Source of the DNA: JAGLRQ01 sp965369805
Lineage (GTDB): Bacteria > Auribacterota > UBA6266
Assembly (NCBI GenBank): GCA_965369805.1
Contig: CBDURG010000009.1
Span: forward strand, 1 to 26,984
Length of the DNA: 26,984 nt
Direction: 5' to 3'
Made by a program: the position numbers and the translations under genes. The notes under the pieces are model-generated. The model saw only the letters and a list, made by a program, of their open reading frames with translations, did not search any database and was not told the origin of the DNA. This document shows, one piece after another, positions 1 to 7,445 of the stretch (positions within the stretch are counted from its first letter, which is position 1; each line of letters starts with the position of its first letter).

Positions 1-1340
1 AGGCATTGAAACATCCTTCTATAGAAAAGCTGGATTATGTAGAGCTTGACCCTGAGCTTGTAAAGGTTGCCGGAAGGTATATAAAAGATGTAGGTGACTC
101 ACTTTCCCGAAAAAAGGTAAAGGTTATTTTCTCAGATGCCCGGAGATGGGTGGAAAGGGCCCGCGAAAGATATGATGTGATAATTGTTAATCTTCCCGAC
201 CCTGTTAATGCCCGGATTAACAGGATGTACACACGGGAGTTTTTCCACTTTGCAAAAGAAAGGCTTAATCCCGGCGGAATTTTTGCTTTCAGTATTTCCG
301 TTAGTGAAAACTATATAAACAGAGAGTCGCAGTCTCTTATTGCATGCCTTTATGAAACGGTTAATTCTGTCTTTAATGATGTGATAATTATTCCCGGTGA
401 AGTTCTTTTTTATATCGCGTCGGACAAAAAGGGATTTCTTACGCAGGATGCCGCGGTTCTTGAAAAGCGGGTAAAAGAAAGAAACCTTGATTTAAAGTAT
501 GTACGGCAGTATTACCTTTCTGATTGCTTAAGTCCGTGGCGGATAAAATATTTTGAAGACAGCATAAATGAGCTATCCGGCGTAAGAATAAACACAGATT
601 ATTCACCTGTCTGTTATTATTATGGCGGAGTTTATTGGAGTACTCTTTTTACAGACTGGTTCAGGAAACTTCTTGTTGAATCCGGGAAAATAAAACTATG
701 GTGGTTTTTAGCTGTCCCTGTACTGATTTTTGTCCTGAGGATTTTTCTTAATAAGCCTACGGGTTTTCCTGTCCTTTTCGCTGTATTTTCTTCGGGCTTT
801 GCCGAAATTATGTTCCAGATGCTTATAATTATCATGTTCCAGACTTATTATGGGTATCTTTATTACCGCCTGGGCATACTTGTAACTTCCTTCATGATTG
901 GATTGGTAATGGGGGCTTATGTAGCCGGAAGAATAAATACGGAAAAAACCTCCTGGCGGGTTTTTGTTTTATCACAGATTGGGATGTGTGTTTATCCTTT
1001 GCTGCTGCCTGTCATTTTTTTGAGCATGCGTTTGATAGGGGGGACTTCAGCCTGGTACTGGGAATATATGGTGTTTCCAATCTTGCCTGTTGTTGCGGGT
1101 TTTGTCGGAGGAGTTCAGTTTCCACTTGCGAACAGGCTATATCTGAAAGCAGGAAAAGGATTAATTGGCAAAGTTTCAGGGCTTACATATGGGCTTGACG
1201 TTTTCGGCTCATTTTTCGGCGCCCTGATAGGCAGTTCTATTCTTATTCCTCTCCTCGGAATATTTCAATCCTGTGCAGCGGCATCTATTATAAGTACCTC
1301 GGCGTTAATTAGCCTGTTTATTTTTAAAGATAACAGGTGA
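1..1340 (+). CDS. Spermidine-synthase-like methyltransferase with C-terminal membrane domain (5' partial)
   Basis: The reading frame is already open at the left edge (first full codon at base 3), so the gene starts outside the window; the TTG at base 6 is internal. The visible N-terminal part is the second half of a Rossmann AdoMet-type domain: DYVELDPELVKVA is the nucleotide-binding acidic loop, SDARRWVE follows, and NLPDPVNARINRMYTREFF matches the D-x-PDP...Y-x-x-EFF region of spermine/spermidine synthases. From about residue 230 there are roughly six to seven hydrophobic segments, giving the fused soluble/membrane layout seen in many uncharacterised bacterial 'spermidine synthase-like' proteins. 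Whether it makes a polyamine is unknown; the catalytic Asp region reads NLPDP rather than the usual DSTDP, so aminopropyl transfer is not assured. Its stop overlaps the first candidate GTG of the next gene, suggesting co-transcription. Confidence 0.75.
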   Translation, partial: ALKHPSIEKLDYVELDPELVKVAGRYIKDVGDSLSRKKVKVIFSDARRWVERARERYDVIIVNLPDPVNARINRMYTREFFHFAKERLNPGGIFAFSISVSENYINRESQSLIACLYETVNSVFNDVIIIPGEVLFYIASDKKGFLTQDAAVLEKRVKERNLDLKYVRQYYLSDCLSPWRIKYFEDSINELSGVRINTDYSPVCYYYGGVYWSTLFTDWFRKLLVESGKIKLWWFLAVPVLIFVLRIFLNKPTGFPVLFAVFSSGFAEIMFQMLIIIMFQTYYGYLYYRLGILVTSFMIGLVMGAYVAGRINTEKTSWRVFVLSQIGMCVYPLLLPVIFLSMRLIGGTSAWYWEYMVFPILPVVAGFVGGVQFPLANRLYLKAGKGLIGKVSGLTYGLDVFGSFFGALIGSSILIPLLGIFQSCAAASIISTSALISLFIFKDNR

Positions 1341-1399
1341 TCGTAACCGTTAAGAGGAAGATTTTTGTATTAACAAGAGCAGAGTATTGGAGAGAGAAG

Positions 1400-2209
1400 A
1401 TGTTTGAAATAAGATTAATTACAGCACGCCTGATTTTCCTGATCAGTCTTCTGTTTATAGCGGAGCATGGCACATATGCGCAGGAACCGGCTGAGACTCA
1501 TTTTTATTTTGTTCAAATTACGGATACCCATTTTGGAGAGGGTGACCACTTGGAAAGAACCAGGAAGGTTGTAGAGCGCGTCAATAATTTACCGATGGAA
1601 ATCAAATGCGTGGTTCACACCGGGGACATAACTACAGATAAAATCGACAATAAGGCTATTGTAGGAAATGGCTTATCGGTATTGCGGGAGCTTAATGTTC
1701 CAATTCATTATGTGCCTGGAAATCACGATATTATTCCCTATAAACTTGTATCAACATGTAAAGCGTATGTAGAAAATTTTGGGGATTTGATTACACAAAC
1801 AGAATATGAGAATGTTATTTTTATTTTTGTCTATACAGAACCGTTAGTTGAGTTATTCACTGTAGAAAATTACCAACCTCTCAAACAGCTTGAAGAGTTT
1901 CTTAATAAATCAGAAGGAAAACCTGTGATAATATTCCATCATACAGCTTCTGTTGATGATTTCTATGAAAATAAAATGCATAAGAATTGGAAGAAAGATT
2001 TACGGGAAAAGTGGGCGGCCCTCGTTAACGGATATAATGTTAGAGCTGTTATCGCGGGGCATTTTCATCGGGATGAGCATCACTGGCTGGGAAAAGTACC
2101 TCTTTATATTTCTTCTTCTATCGCGGGCAATTGGGGCAGACAGGCAACCTTCAGGATATATGAATATCGCAATGGGAAGATTGGATACAGGACACAGTAT
2201 ATAGAGTGA
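1400..2209 (+). CDS. Exported calcineurin-like metallophosphoesterase
   Basis: A 269-residue protein with a signal peptide or N-terminal anchor (hydrophobic LIFLISLLFIAEHGTYA) followed by the calcineurin-like phosphoesterase motifs in order: D42-x-H44 (ITDTHFGE), G-D76 (HTGDITTD), G-N108-H109-D110 (PGNHD), FHH, and GHFH near residue 220. These supply the two-metal centre of phosphodiesterases and phosphatases. The substrate cannot be named. I chose the ATG at 1400, not the upstream in-frame GTG at 1337: GGAGAGAG sits at the right distance before 1400, and the signal peptide then begins at the N-terminus, whereas the longer form would add 21 charged residues. It follows the membrane gene by about 60 bases and ends 7 bases from a convergent gene. 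Confidence 0.85.
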   Translation: MFEIRLITARLIFLISLLFIAEHGTYAQEPAETHFYFVQITDTHFGEGDHLERTRKVVERVNNLPMEIKCVVHTGDITTDKIDNKAIVGNGLSVLRELNVPIHYVPGNHDIIPYKLVSTCKAYVENFGDLITQTEYENVIFIFVYTEPLVELFTVENYQPLKQLEEFLNKSEGKPVIIFHHTASVDDFYENKMHKNWKKDLREKWAALVNGYNVRAVIAGHFHRDEHHWLGKVPLYISSSIAGNWGRQATFRIYEYRNGKIGYRTQYIE

Positions 2210-2216
2210 TAAAAAA

Positions 2217-3113
2217 TTAAAATAGTTCGTATTCTAAACTGCCGAAACCCATCACATTTGTCTTTTTCTTGTCATTTGCCGGGCTGTTTTCATGGTTAAT
2301 CTGTACCGTAAACTTCGCGTTTAGCCTTTCGTACAGCTTAAAGATAATGGAGGCTGTGCTGTCGGCGTGATACAAGTCATTGTCCTTGAGATTTGGATAA
2401 TATTGGCCGGTTGCTTCAAGCCTGGCTTTATCGTTTATCTTATAGTTCAGTATTCCCGCAAATCTTAATACAGGGTCTGTGATGGTTTTTTCATCCTGTT
2501 TTTTTGTATATTCAGCTTCCGCGTCACCTTCGAGTTGCAGAGTCAGATGGTCCATTTTTATTAAATAGTAACCCAACCCGCCTCCGCCGTTCGCGCGAAG
2601 ATTGATATTAGAAATCCTGTCCTGCATGGCTGTTCCAAGCGCGTATAAGTATAATCTTTCGTTTAAAAAGTAATCGAATTTTCCGGAACCCTTTGAATAG
2701 TTTATTGTTTCTACATCTTCTTCTTTACCGTACATTGTTATACCGTTTAAATCCAGGCGTGTTTTATCAGTTTCCCTTTTTATCATGGGTTTTCCTGTTA
2801 GTGATTTAGTATCTGAATTTCCGGATGTAAAAGCACAGCCGGCTTCAATTTTGCCTGTCCATTTAACCGGCTTTTTCCCAGGGGGTATTTCTGCTACTCT
2901 TTCCTTGAAAGCTTCAGGAGTGTGACTTTCTACCTTTGCCCTGTCAATAGTCAGAATCCCGGCATAATCTGTTTCAAGGAAGATTTCGGTTTCGGTTACC
3001 TTTGTAATAATTCCGGTTAATTTATTTCCATTATACAGGATTACATCGTGGGCACATGGCATTTGTATGCCCAGAAAAATAAAGACAATTAAACTTACTA
3101 GTTTTTGTATCAT
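2217..3113 (-). CDS. DUF481 outer-membrane beta-barrel protein
   Basis: A 298-residue protein with a signal peptide (MIQKLVSLIVFIFLGIQMPC, then AHD). A short N-terminal domain follows (VILYNGNKLTGIITKVTETE, a small beta fold common before DUF481), then from about residue 85 a barrel-like stretch of alternating polar and hydrophobic strands: TGKIEAGCAFTSGNSDTKSL is the typical DUF481 opening (G-x-x-x-x-GNS-x-T), and the protein ends in an aromatic residue (YELF), as outer-membrane barrels do. The family includes the salt-induced protein YdiY; its function is unclear. The GTG at 3125 is an alternative start, but GTGGAGAAAGAAATG places GGAG correctly for the ATG at 3113. It is convergent with the phosphoesterase and divergent from the hydrogenase operon. 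It implies a didermic cell envelope. Confidence 0.8.
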   Translation of the reverse strand: MIQKLVSLIVFIFLGIQMPCAHDVILYNGNKLTGIITKVTETEIFLETDYAGILTIDRAKVESHTPEAFKERVAEIPPGKKPVKWTGKIEAGCAFTSGNSDTKSLTGKPMIKRETDKTRLDLNGITMYGKEEDVETINYSKGSGKFDYFLNERLYLYALGTAMQDRISNINLRANGGGGLGYYLIKMDHLTLQLEGDAEAEYTKKQDEKTITDPVLRFAGILNYKINDKARLEATGQYYPNLKDNDLYHADSTASIIFKLYERLNAKFTVQINHENSPANDKKKTNVMGFGSLEYELF

Positions 3114-3190
3114 TTCTTTCTCCACATTTCCCCGGTAAAGAGTTTCTAATCATAAGAAAAAGAGAGCTGTTTTGCAAGTGAAAATATTTT

Positions 3191-3204
3191 TGTTACCGGT
3201 TACA
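3191..3204. promoter_or_regulatory. Imperfect inverted repeat, possible operator upstream of hyd promoter
   Basis: TGTTACCGGTTACA is a 14-bp near-palindrome (12 of 14 positions symmetric) ending 11 bases before the -35 box of the hydrogenase promoter. The half site TTGTTA resembles that of the NADH-sensing repressor Rex, but the centre is about two bases shorter than in the usual Rex operator, so the assignment is only a suggestion. Confidence 0.3.
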
Positions 3205-3215
3205 TAATTTTATGC

Positions 3216-3243
3216 TTGACACTCGTACAAGAAACGATATAGC
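3216..3243 (+). promoter_or_regulatory. Sigma70-type promoter for the hydrogenase operon
   Basis: A perfect -35 TTGACA at 3216-3221 is followed by 16 bases and a -10-like TATAGC at 3238-3243 (TAGCAT at 3240-3245 with 18 bases is an alternative). Transcription would start near 3250, about 60 bases before hydC. It is the only strong promoter seen in front of the locus. Confidence 0.6.
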
Positions 3244-3310
3244 ATGACCGAAAATTTGATTGTTTGATTACATTAATACCCATGTTAAGTAAATGACAAA
3301 AGGGAGTAAG

Positions 3311-3805
3311 ATGATGGCGAAACAATGTGCTGTTAAGAAAAAAGTGGTACAGGATGGGAAAGAAGTTTTTATATGTGATGAAACGAAAGCACGGCTTTTG
3401 CCTGTGTTACAACAAGTTCATAATAAAAAAGGGTATATTTCTGATGCCGATATGCAGGAAATTGCGGACAGGCTTGGCATTCATCCTGTAGAAGTGTACT
3501 CTGTTATTACGTTTTATTCGTTTTTGAACACGCGGAAAAAGGGTAAACACATTATACGCGTAGGCAGTTGTGTTTCCAGCATAATGGCCGGGAGCGAGAA
3601 GATATTAAAAGAGTTTGAAAAGGTGCTCAAAGTCAAGGTTGGCGAGACCACCAAAGATAAAAGGGTTACCCTGGAAAGAACAAGCTGCATTGGGATGTGT
3701 GATCAGGCACCGGCAGTTATGGTTGACGAAGAATTGATAGGCAATGTAACTTCTCAAAAAGTGAAGACTATTTTAAAAAATTTAAGTAAAAAGAAAAAGG
3801 TTTAG
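3311..3805 (+). CDS. hydC: NADH-linked [FeFe]-hydrogenase gamma subunit, NuoE-like (HydC), with two ligand Cys replaced
   Basis: A 164-residue NuoE/HydC-type protein: an N-terminal helical part (LLPVLQQVHNKKGYISDADM, then IADRLGIHPVEVYSVITFYSF) and a thioredoxin-like ferredoxin domain. In the family four Cys bind a [2Fe-2S] cluster. Here the second pair is intact (C126-x3-C130 in TSCIGMCDQAPA), but the first pair is not: IRVGSCVSSIMAG puts Gly85 and Ser90 exactly where the first two ligands should be (spacing 5, then 36 residues to C126, the same as in E. coli NuoE), with a lone Cys87 between them. The cluster may be altered or lost. I prefer the start at 3311 (MMAK; GGGAG just upstream; 3314 equally possible) over the ATG at 3293, which lacks a ribosome site. 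First gene of the operon; hydB follows after 10 bases. Confidence 0.85.
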   Translation: MMAKQCAVKKKVVQDGKEVFICDETKARLLPVLQQVHNKKGYISDADMQEIADRLGIHPVEVYSVITFYSFLNTRKKGKHIIRVGSCVSSIMAGSEKILKEFEKVLKVKVGETTKDKRVTLERTSCIGMCDQAPAVMVDEELIGNVTSQKVKTILKNLSKKKKV

Positions 3806-3815
3806 GGAGAAAAAT

Positions 3816-5024
3816 ATGAAGATAGGAAGAGAAGGCCCGGTTATTTTTAGTGAGATTGAACCATACGCGGGGTTAAAAAACGCGTTGAAATTGGGAAAAA
3901 CGAAAGTGCGTGATACTGTCCGGGATTCCAATTTAAAAGGAAGAGGCGGCGCAGGATTTCCAACAGGATTAAAGTGGAATTTTGTCGCAGCTTCCCCGGC
4001 AGAGAAAAAATATATTGTGTGCAATGCTGATGAAGGGGAACCCGGGACATTCAAAGACAGGGTTCTCTTAACCGAGTACCCCGGCTTATTTTTAGAAGGT
4101 ATGATTATTGGAGCATTTTCTATTGGAGCAGAACAGGGCTTCTTATACCTGCGGGGTGAATATAAATCTTTTCTTGGTGTTTTAGAGAAAAAACTTGGAG
4201 AGATGAGGAAAGATGGCGTGCTTGGAACTGATATTATGGGCAAGAAAGGTTTTAGCTTCGATATTGAAATTAGAATGGGATCCGGAGCTTATGTTTGCGG
4301 AGAGGAAACAGCGCTTATTGAATCAATTGAAGGAAACCGCGGCGAGCCGCGAAACAGGCCGCCTTTTCCTGCGAATACCGGATATAATGGATATCCTACT
4401 GTTGTGAACAATGTGGAAACTTTTGCGGCAGTCACTCATATTCTTGTAAAAGGTGCTGAATGGTTTAAATCAATTGGAACGGAAAAATCCGCTGGGTCAA
4501 AATTGCTCAGTATTTCCGGGGATTGCAAAAAGCCCGGTGTATATGAAATTCCTTTTGGAACATCAATAAAAGAGATTCTTAAAATGGCTGATGCCAAAGA
4601 TACAAAAGCGGTACAAGTTGGCGGTGCTTCTGGAGTATGTATAGCCAAAAGCCAGTTTGACCGTAAAATCGCGTATGAAGATATTTCCACAGGGGGTTCA
4701 TTTATTATTTTCAATCAGAGTAGAAATATAATTGACGCCGCTAAAAATTTCCTTCAGTTTTTTGAAGAAGAGTCTTGCGGACAGTGTACTCCCTGCAGGG
4801 AAGGAATTCCTGTTCTTCTGGAAGGAGTAGAAATGCTTAAGGCGGGAGAGTGTACACAGGTTTATTTGAAAGAACTCCTTTCTTTGTCAGAAACGATGCA
4901 GCTTGCATCCAAATGCGGATTGGGACAATCAGCTCCGAATATGTTTATGTCTGTAATAGATAATTTTAAGAAAGAATATACATTATCAAAGGTTAATAAA
5001 AAGGAGAAGAAGTTCAATGAATAA
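3816..5024 (+). CDS. hydB: NADH-linked [FeFe]-hydrogenase beta subunit, NuoF-like core (HydB)
   Basis: A 402-residue flavoprotein homologous to NuoF and HydB that should exchange electrons with NAD(H) through FMN and a [4Fe-4S] cluster. Visible motifs in order: the FMN/NADH loop GRGGAGFPTGLKW (about residue 43), CNADEGEPGTFKDR, GAYVCGEETALIESIEG with GEPRNRPPFP (NADH and FMN site), and the cluster ligands C321-x2-C324-x2-C327 plus C367 (SKCGLGQ). The protein starts directly at the NuoF core and stops soon after C367. It therefore lacks both the N-terminal thioredoxin-like [2Fe-2S] domain and the C-terminal two-cluster ferredoxin domain of the ~626-residue Thermotoga maritima bifurcating HydB. 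The ribosome site is AGGGAG. The end overlaps hydA by 8 bases, implying translational coupling. Confidence 0.93.
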   Translation: MKIGREGPVIFSEIEPYAGLKNALKLGKTKVRDTVRDSNLKGRGGAGFPTGLKWNFVAASPAEKKYIVCNADEGEPGTFKDRVLLTEYPGLFLEGMIIGAFSIGAEQGFLYLRGEYKSFLGVLEKKLGEMRKDGVLGTDIMGKKGFSFDIEIRMGSGAYVCGEETALIESIEGNRGEPRNRPPFPANTGYNGYPTVVNNVETFAAVTHILVKGAEWFKSIGTEKSAGSKLLSISGDCKKPGVYEIPFGTSIKEILKMADAKDTKAVQVGGASGVCIAKSQFDRKIAYEDISTGGSFIIFNQSRNIIDAAKNFLQFFEEESCGQCTPCREGIPVLLEGVEMLKAGECTQVYLKELLSLSETMQLASKCGLGQSAPNMFMSVIDNFKKEYTLSKVNKKEKKFNE

Positions 5025-6936
5025 TAAGAAAAGACCATTCTCTCAGGATACTTCACGGGCCCCGATAAGTCAGAGGGGGCAGGAAGTTGAGATGACAGGC
5101 AAGGGTGCCTTGAAAGCCAGGATTAAGGCAACTATTGATGATATAGAAATAAAAGTTCCCGTAGGCACTACCATTTTAGAAGCTGCTAAATCCGTGAATA
5201 TAAAAATTCCTACATTGTGTCAACATGATGATCTTTGTCTTGCCGGTGTGTGTCGAATGTGTGTGGTCGAGGTGGAAGGACAGCGGACGCTTCAGGCCGC
5301 TTGTTCCTATCCTATATCCGATCCTATCAAAGTAAAAACGTATTCTCCCCGCGTGAGACGTGCCCGACATAATATAATTCAACTTCTTTTAAGAAATCAC
5401 TATGGAGAATGTTATTCCTGTTCTCGCAATAATAATTGTGAGCTTCAAGCCTTAGCAAATGAATACGGGGTTACCACTTATAAATTTGGGCATATTGATA
5501 ATCCCCGCTATAAAAAAGATACGTCAAGTTATTCTGTTGAAAGGGATATGGATAAGTGTGTGTTATGCCGGCGTTGTGTACGGACGTGTATTGATCTTCA
5601 GGAAGTGGGTGTTCTTGAAGCGGCGGAGCGGGGCTCGAATACAAAAATTGTAACCTATATGGATAAACCTCTTGAAGATGTTATCTGTATTAATTGTGGA
5701 CAGTGTATTAATCGGTGTCCCACAGGCGCGTTGAAAGCGAAAGATCCCTCTCAGGCTGTATGGGAAGCGATTGATGACCCTTCAAAACATGTTGTTATGC
5801 AAACGGCTCCCAGTCCCCGGGCCGCGATTGGAGAAGAATTTGGCCTTCCTCCGGGGACAAGTGTGACCAAAAAGCTTAATACTGCTATTAAAAGAATGGG
5901 TTTTGATAGGGCGTTTGATACCAATTTTACCGCCGATTTGACTATTATGGAGGAAGGAACGGAACTTCTTTTAAGATTAAAAAAAGCTCTTGTTGATAAA
6001 GATAAAAATGTCGCGTTGCCTCTATTTACCTCCTGTTCACCGGGGTGGGTAAAATATATCGAATATTTTTATCCGGAAAAGCTTAATCATTTGTCAACGG
6101 CAAAAAGCCCTCAGCAAATGTTCGGCGCTGTTGTAAAAACCTGGTACGCGAAAACCAACAATATCGACCCTAAGAATATTGTGAGTGTTTCTTTGATGCC
6201 CTGTTCCGCGAAGAAATTTGAATGCGAACGCCCGGAAATGAACGCGTCCGGATTTAGAGATGTTGATCACGCGTTAACCACGCGGGAATTAGCAGGAATG
6301 ATTAAAGAATGCGGTATCGATTTGCCGAATCTTCCAGAGTCAACTTTTGATGATCCCCTTGGTACCGGTTCCGGAGCAGCCTTGATTTTTGGAGCGACAG
6401 GCGGTGTTATGGAAGCGGCAATTCGAACTGCCTATGAAATAGTTACGGGATCAGAAGTTCCTTTCGATAAACTTCGTGTAACACCGGTACGGGGTATGGA
6501 TGGTGTCCGAACAGCGGAAATTCCGATAAAAAAAGCTGTCGATGTTTGGAAGTTTTTAGAAGGAGCGACGCTTAAGGTGATGATTGGCCATGGGACAGCG
6601 AACGCGAAAAAAATAATGGATATGCTTTGCCAGGGTGAATTGGAGGGATATCATTTTATCGAGATTATGGCCTGTCCCGGCGGATGTCTTGGAGGAGGAG
6701 GCCAGCCGATTCCTACAGGCCCTGAAATCAGAGAAGCGCGGGCGAAAGCCATTTATGCTGAGGAGGAAGGTTTGCCGTACAGGAAGTCGCATGAGAACCC
6801 CTTTATAAAGGAAATTTACAAAGACTTTCTGGTTGAGGGCCCATGCGGCCGCACAAGCCATAAACTTCTGCATACTTCATATACCGCAAGGGGAAAATGG
6901 ATAGGGAAAGAAAAGGGAAATAGAAAAAAGGCATAA
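5017..6936 (+). CDS. hydA: [FeFe]-hydrogenase catalytic subunit HydA, group A3-like, with TSCSP motif
   Basis: A 639-residue catalytic subunit that makes or oxidises H2. Domains: plant-type [2Fe-2S] (C68-x10-C79-x2-C82-x13-C96), His-ligated [4Fe-4S] (H128-x3-C132-x2-C135-x5-C141), two [4Fe-4S] clusters (C181, C184, C187, C191; C224, C227, C230, C234), then the H-cluster domain. H-cluster ligands are C340 (TSCSPGW), C396 (MPCSAKKFE), C553 and C557 (EIMACPGGCLGGGGQP). Position 341 is Ser, where most catalytic [FeFe] hydrogenases have the Cys that relays protons. The C-terminal end carries the small-subunit-like part (EGLPYRKSHENPFIKEIYKDF). Length is close to Thermotoga HydA (645), but there is no extra C-terminal [2Fe-2S] domain. 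The start at 5017 has GGAG upstream and overlaps hydB; an ATG at 5092 (MTGKG) is a possible alternative because the first 25 residues look unconserved. Confidence 0.95.
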   Translation: MNNKKRPFSQDTSRAPISQRGQEVEMTGKGALKARIKATIDDIEIKVPVGTTILEAAKSVNIKIPTLCQHDDLCLAGVCRMCVVEVEGQRTLQAACSYPISDPIKVKTYSPRVRRARHNIIQLLLRNHYGECYSCSRNNNCELQALANEYGVTTYKFGHIDNPRYKKDTSSYSVERDMDKCVLCRRCVRTCIDLQEVGVLEAAERGSNTKIVTYMDKPLEDVICINCGQCINRCPTGALKAKDPSQAVWEAIDDPSKHVVMQTAPSPRAAIGEEFGLPPGTSVTKKLNTAIKRMGFDRAFDTNFTADLTIMEEGTELLLRLKKALVDKDKNVALPLFTSCSPGWVKYIEYFYPEKLNHLSTAKSPQQMFGAVVKTWYAKTNNIDPKNIVSVSLMPCSAKKFECERPEMNASGFRDVDHALTTRELAGMIKECGIDLPNLPESTFDDPLGTGSGAALIFGATGGVMEAAIRTAYEIVTGSEVPFDKLRVTPVRGMDGVRTAEIPIKKAVDVWKFLEGATLKVMIGHGTANAKKIMDMLCQGELEGYHFIEIMACPGGCLGGGGQPIPTGPEIREARAKAIYAEEEGLPYRKSHENPFIKEIYKDFLVEGPCGRTSHKLLHTSYTARGKWIGKEKGNRKKA

Positions 6937-6959
6937 TACCAGCTAAAAAGGAGGTGTCT

Positions 6960-7301
6960 ATGCAATACAATCCGGAAGAGACACTGAAAGAATTTGGCAG
7001 ACTGATGGCTGATATCGAGAGAACTATTCCTGAAGAATATACATCATTTATCAGAGAAAAGCAAACAATTACAAAGTCCGGCAAAGTTCCTGAGAAGACG
7101 AAGTGGTTGCTTTTGCTTATTGCAAGCGTTACCCAGAAATGTCCTGTTTGTATAGCTCGTGCTGTCAGGCATTGCCTTGACGCGGGCTGGAGTAAAGAAG
7201 AGATGATTGAGGCGTGTATGGTCGCGGTGCTTGTAGGTGGTTCAAGCGTAATGACCTATGTTACTCTTGTTGACAAGGCAATTCAGGACTTTCAGAAATA
7301 A
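6960..7301 (+). CDS. AhpD/carboxymuconolactone decarboxylase-like protein in the hydrogenase operon
   Basis: A 113-residue all-helical protein of the AhpD/CMD family, recognised by KCPVCIARAVRHCLDAGWSKE and the following EEMIEACMVAVLVGG, which match the family's CxxCIxxHxxxALxAGxTxEEI pattern. The redox pair is C61-x2-C64. The family's proton-relay His, four residues after the second Cys, is Ala68 here; a His occurs three residues later (H71). A perfect AAGGAGG sits 5 bases before the ATG at 6960, so I reject the GTG at 6954, which lies inside the ribosome site. It follows hydA by 23 bases and ends about 80 bases before a strong terminator, so it is the last gene of the first hydrogenase unit. 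A role in thiol redox or protection of the hydrogenase is plausible from context only. Confidence 0.8.
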   Translation: MQYNPEETLKEFGRLMADIERTIPEEYTSFIREKQTITKSGKVPEKTKWLLLLIASVTQKCPVCIARAVRHCLDAGWSKEEMIEACMVAVLVGGSSVMTYVTLVDKAIQDFQK

Positions 7302-7382
7302 GAGAACAGAACAATATGCCTACGGTGAGGAGCGGCAACTCTAAAGCCAAGGGGAAGAGAATATAAAATAAGATATTTTATA
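7302..7382 (+). other. Leader-like region between structural and maturation hyd genes
   Basis: These 81 non-coding bases lie directly upstream of the terminator hairpin. They contain a possible GGC/GCC hairpin (in GCGGCAACTCTAAAGCC), a GGGG run at 7351-7354 that could pair with the CCCC arm of the terminator, and a perfect AT-rich palindrome TATAAAATA-AGA-TATTTTATA at 7362-7382. The arrangement resembles an attenuator or riboswitch leader, but no known class was recognised. Confidence 0.3.
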
Positions 7383-7424
7383 CCCCAACCTTCCTGTTGG
7401 ATTTTGGCAGGGTTGGGGTTTTTT
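7383..7424 (+). terminator. Rho-independent terminator inside the hyd locus
   Basis: CCCCAACC (7383-7390) pairs perfectly with GGTTGGGG (7411-7418), extendable by two further pairs on the loop side, and is followed directly by TTTTTT (7419-7424). It lies between the AhpD-like gene and the TM1266-type gene and would end or attenuate transcription of the maturation genes from the upstream promoter. Confidence 0.88.
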
Positions 7425-7445
7425 ATAAACATTGTTGAGGAGAAT

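Noticed and set aside
6..8. TTG as the true start of the first gene
   Set aside because: The frame is open to the left edge and the protein begins in the middle of the Rossmann domain, so the gene is truncated by the window.
1337..1399. Extended GTG start for the metallophosphoesterase
   Set aside because: It would place 21 polar residues before an otherwise normal signal peptide, and the good ribosome site belongs to the ATG at 1400.
3782..4243. 153-residue antisense frame inside hydB
   Set aside because: It lies wholly opposite a highly conserved NuoF gene, has no recognisable domain, and is a shadow frame.
3311..6936. Calling the hydrogenase electron-bifurcating by default
   Set aside because: The trimer resembles the bifurcating family, but HydB lacks two FeS domains and HydC lacks two ligands; the sequence alone does not support bifurcation.
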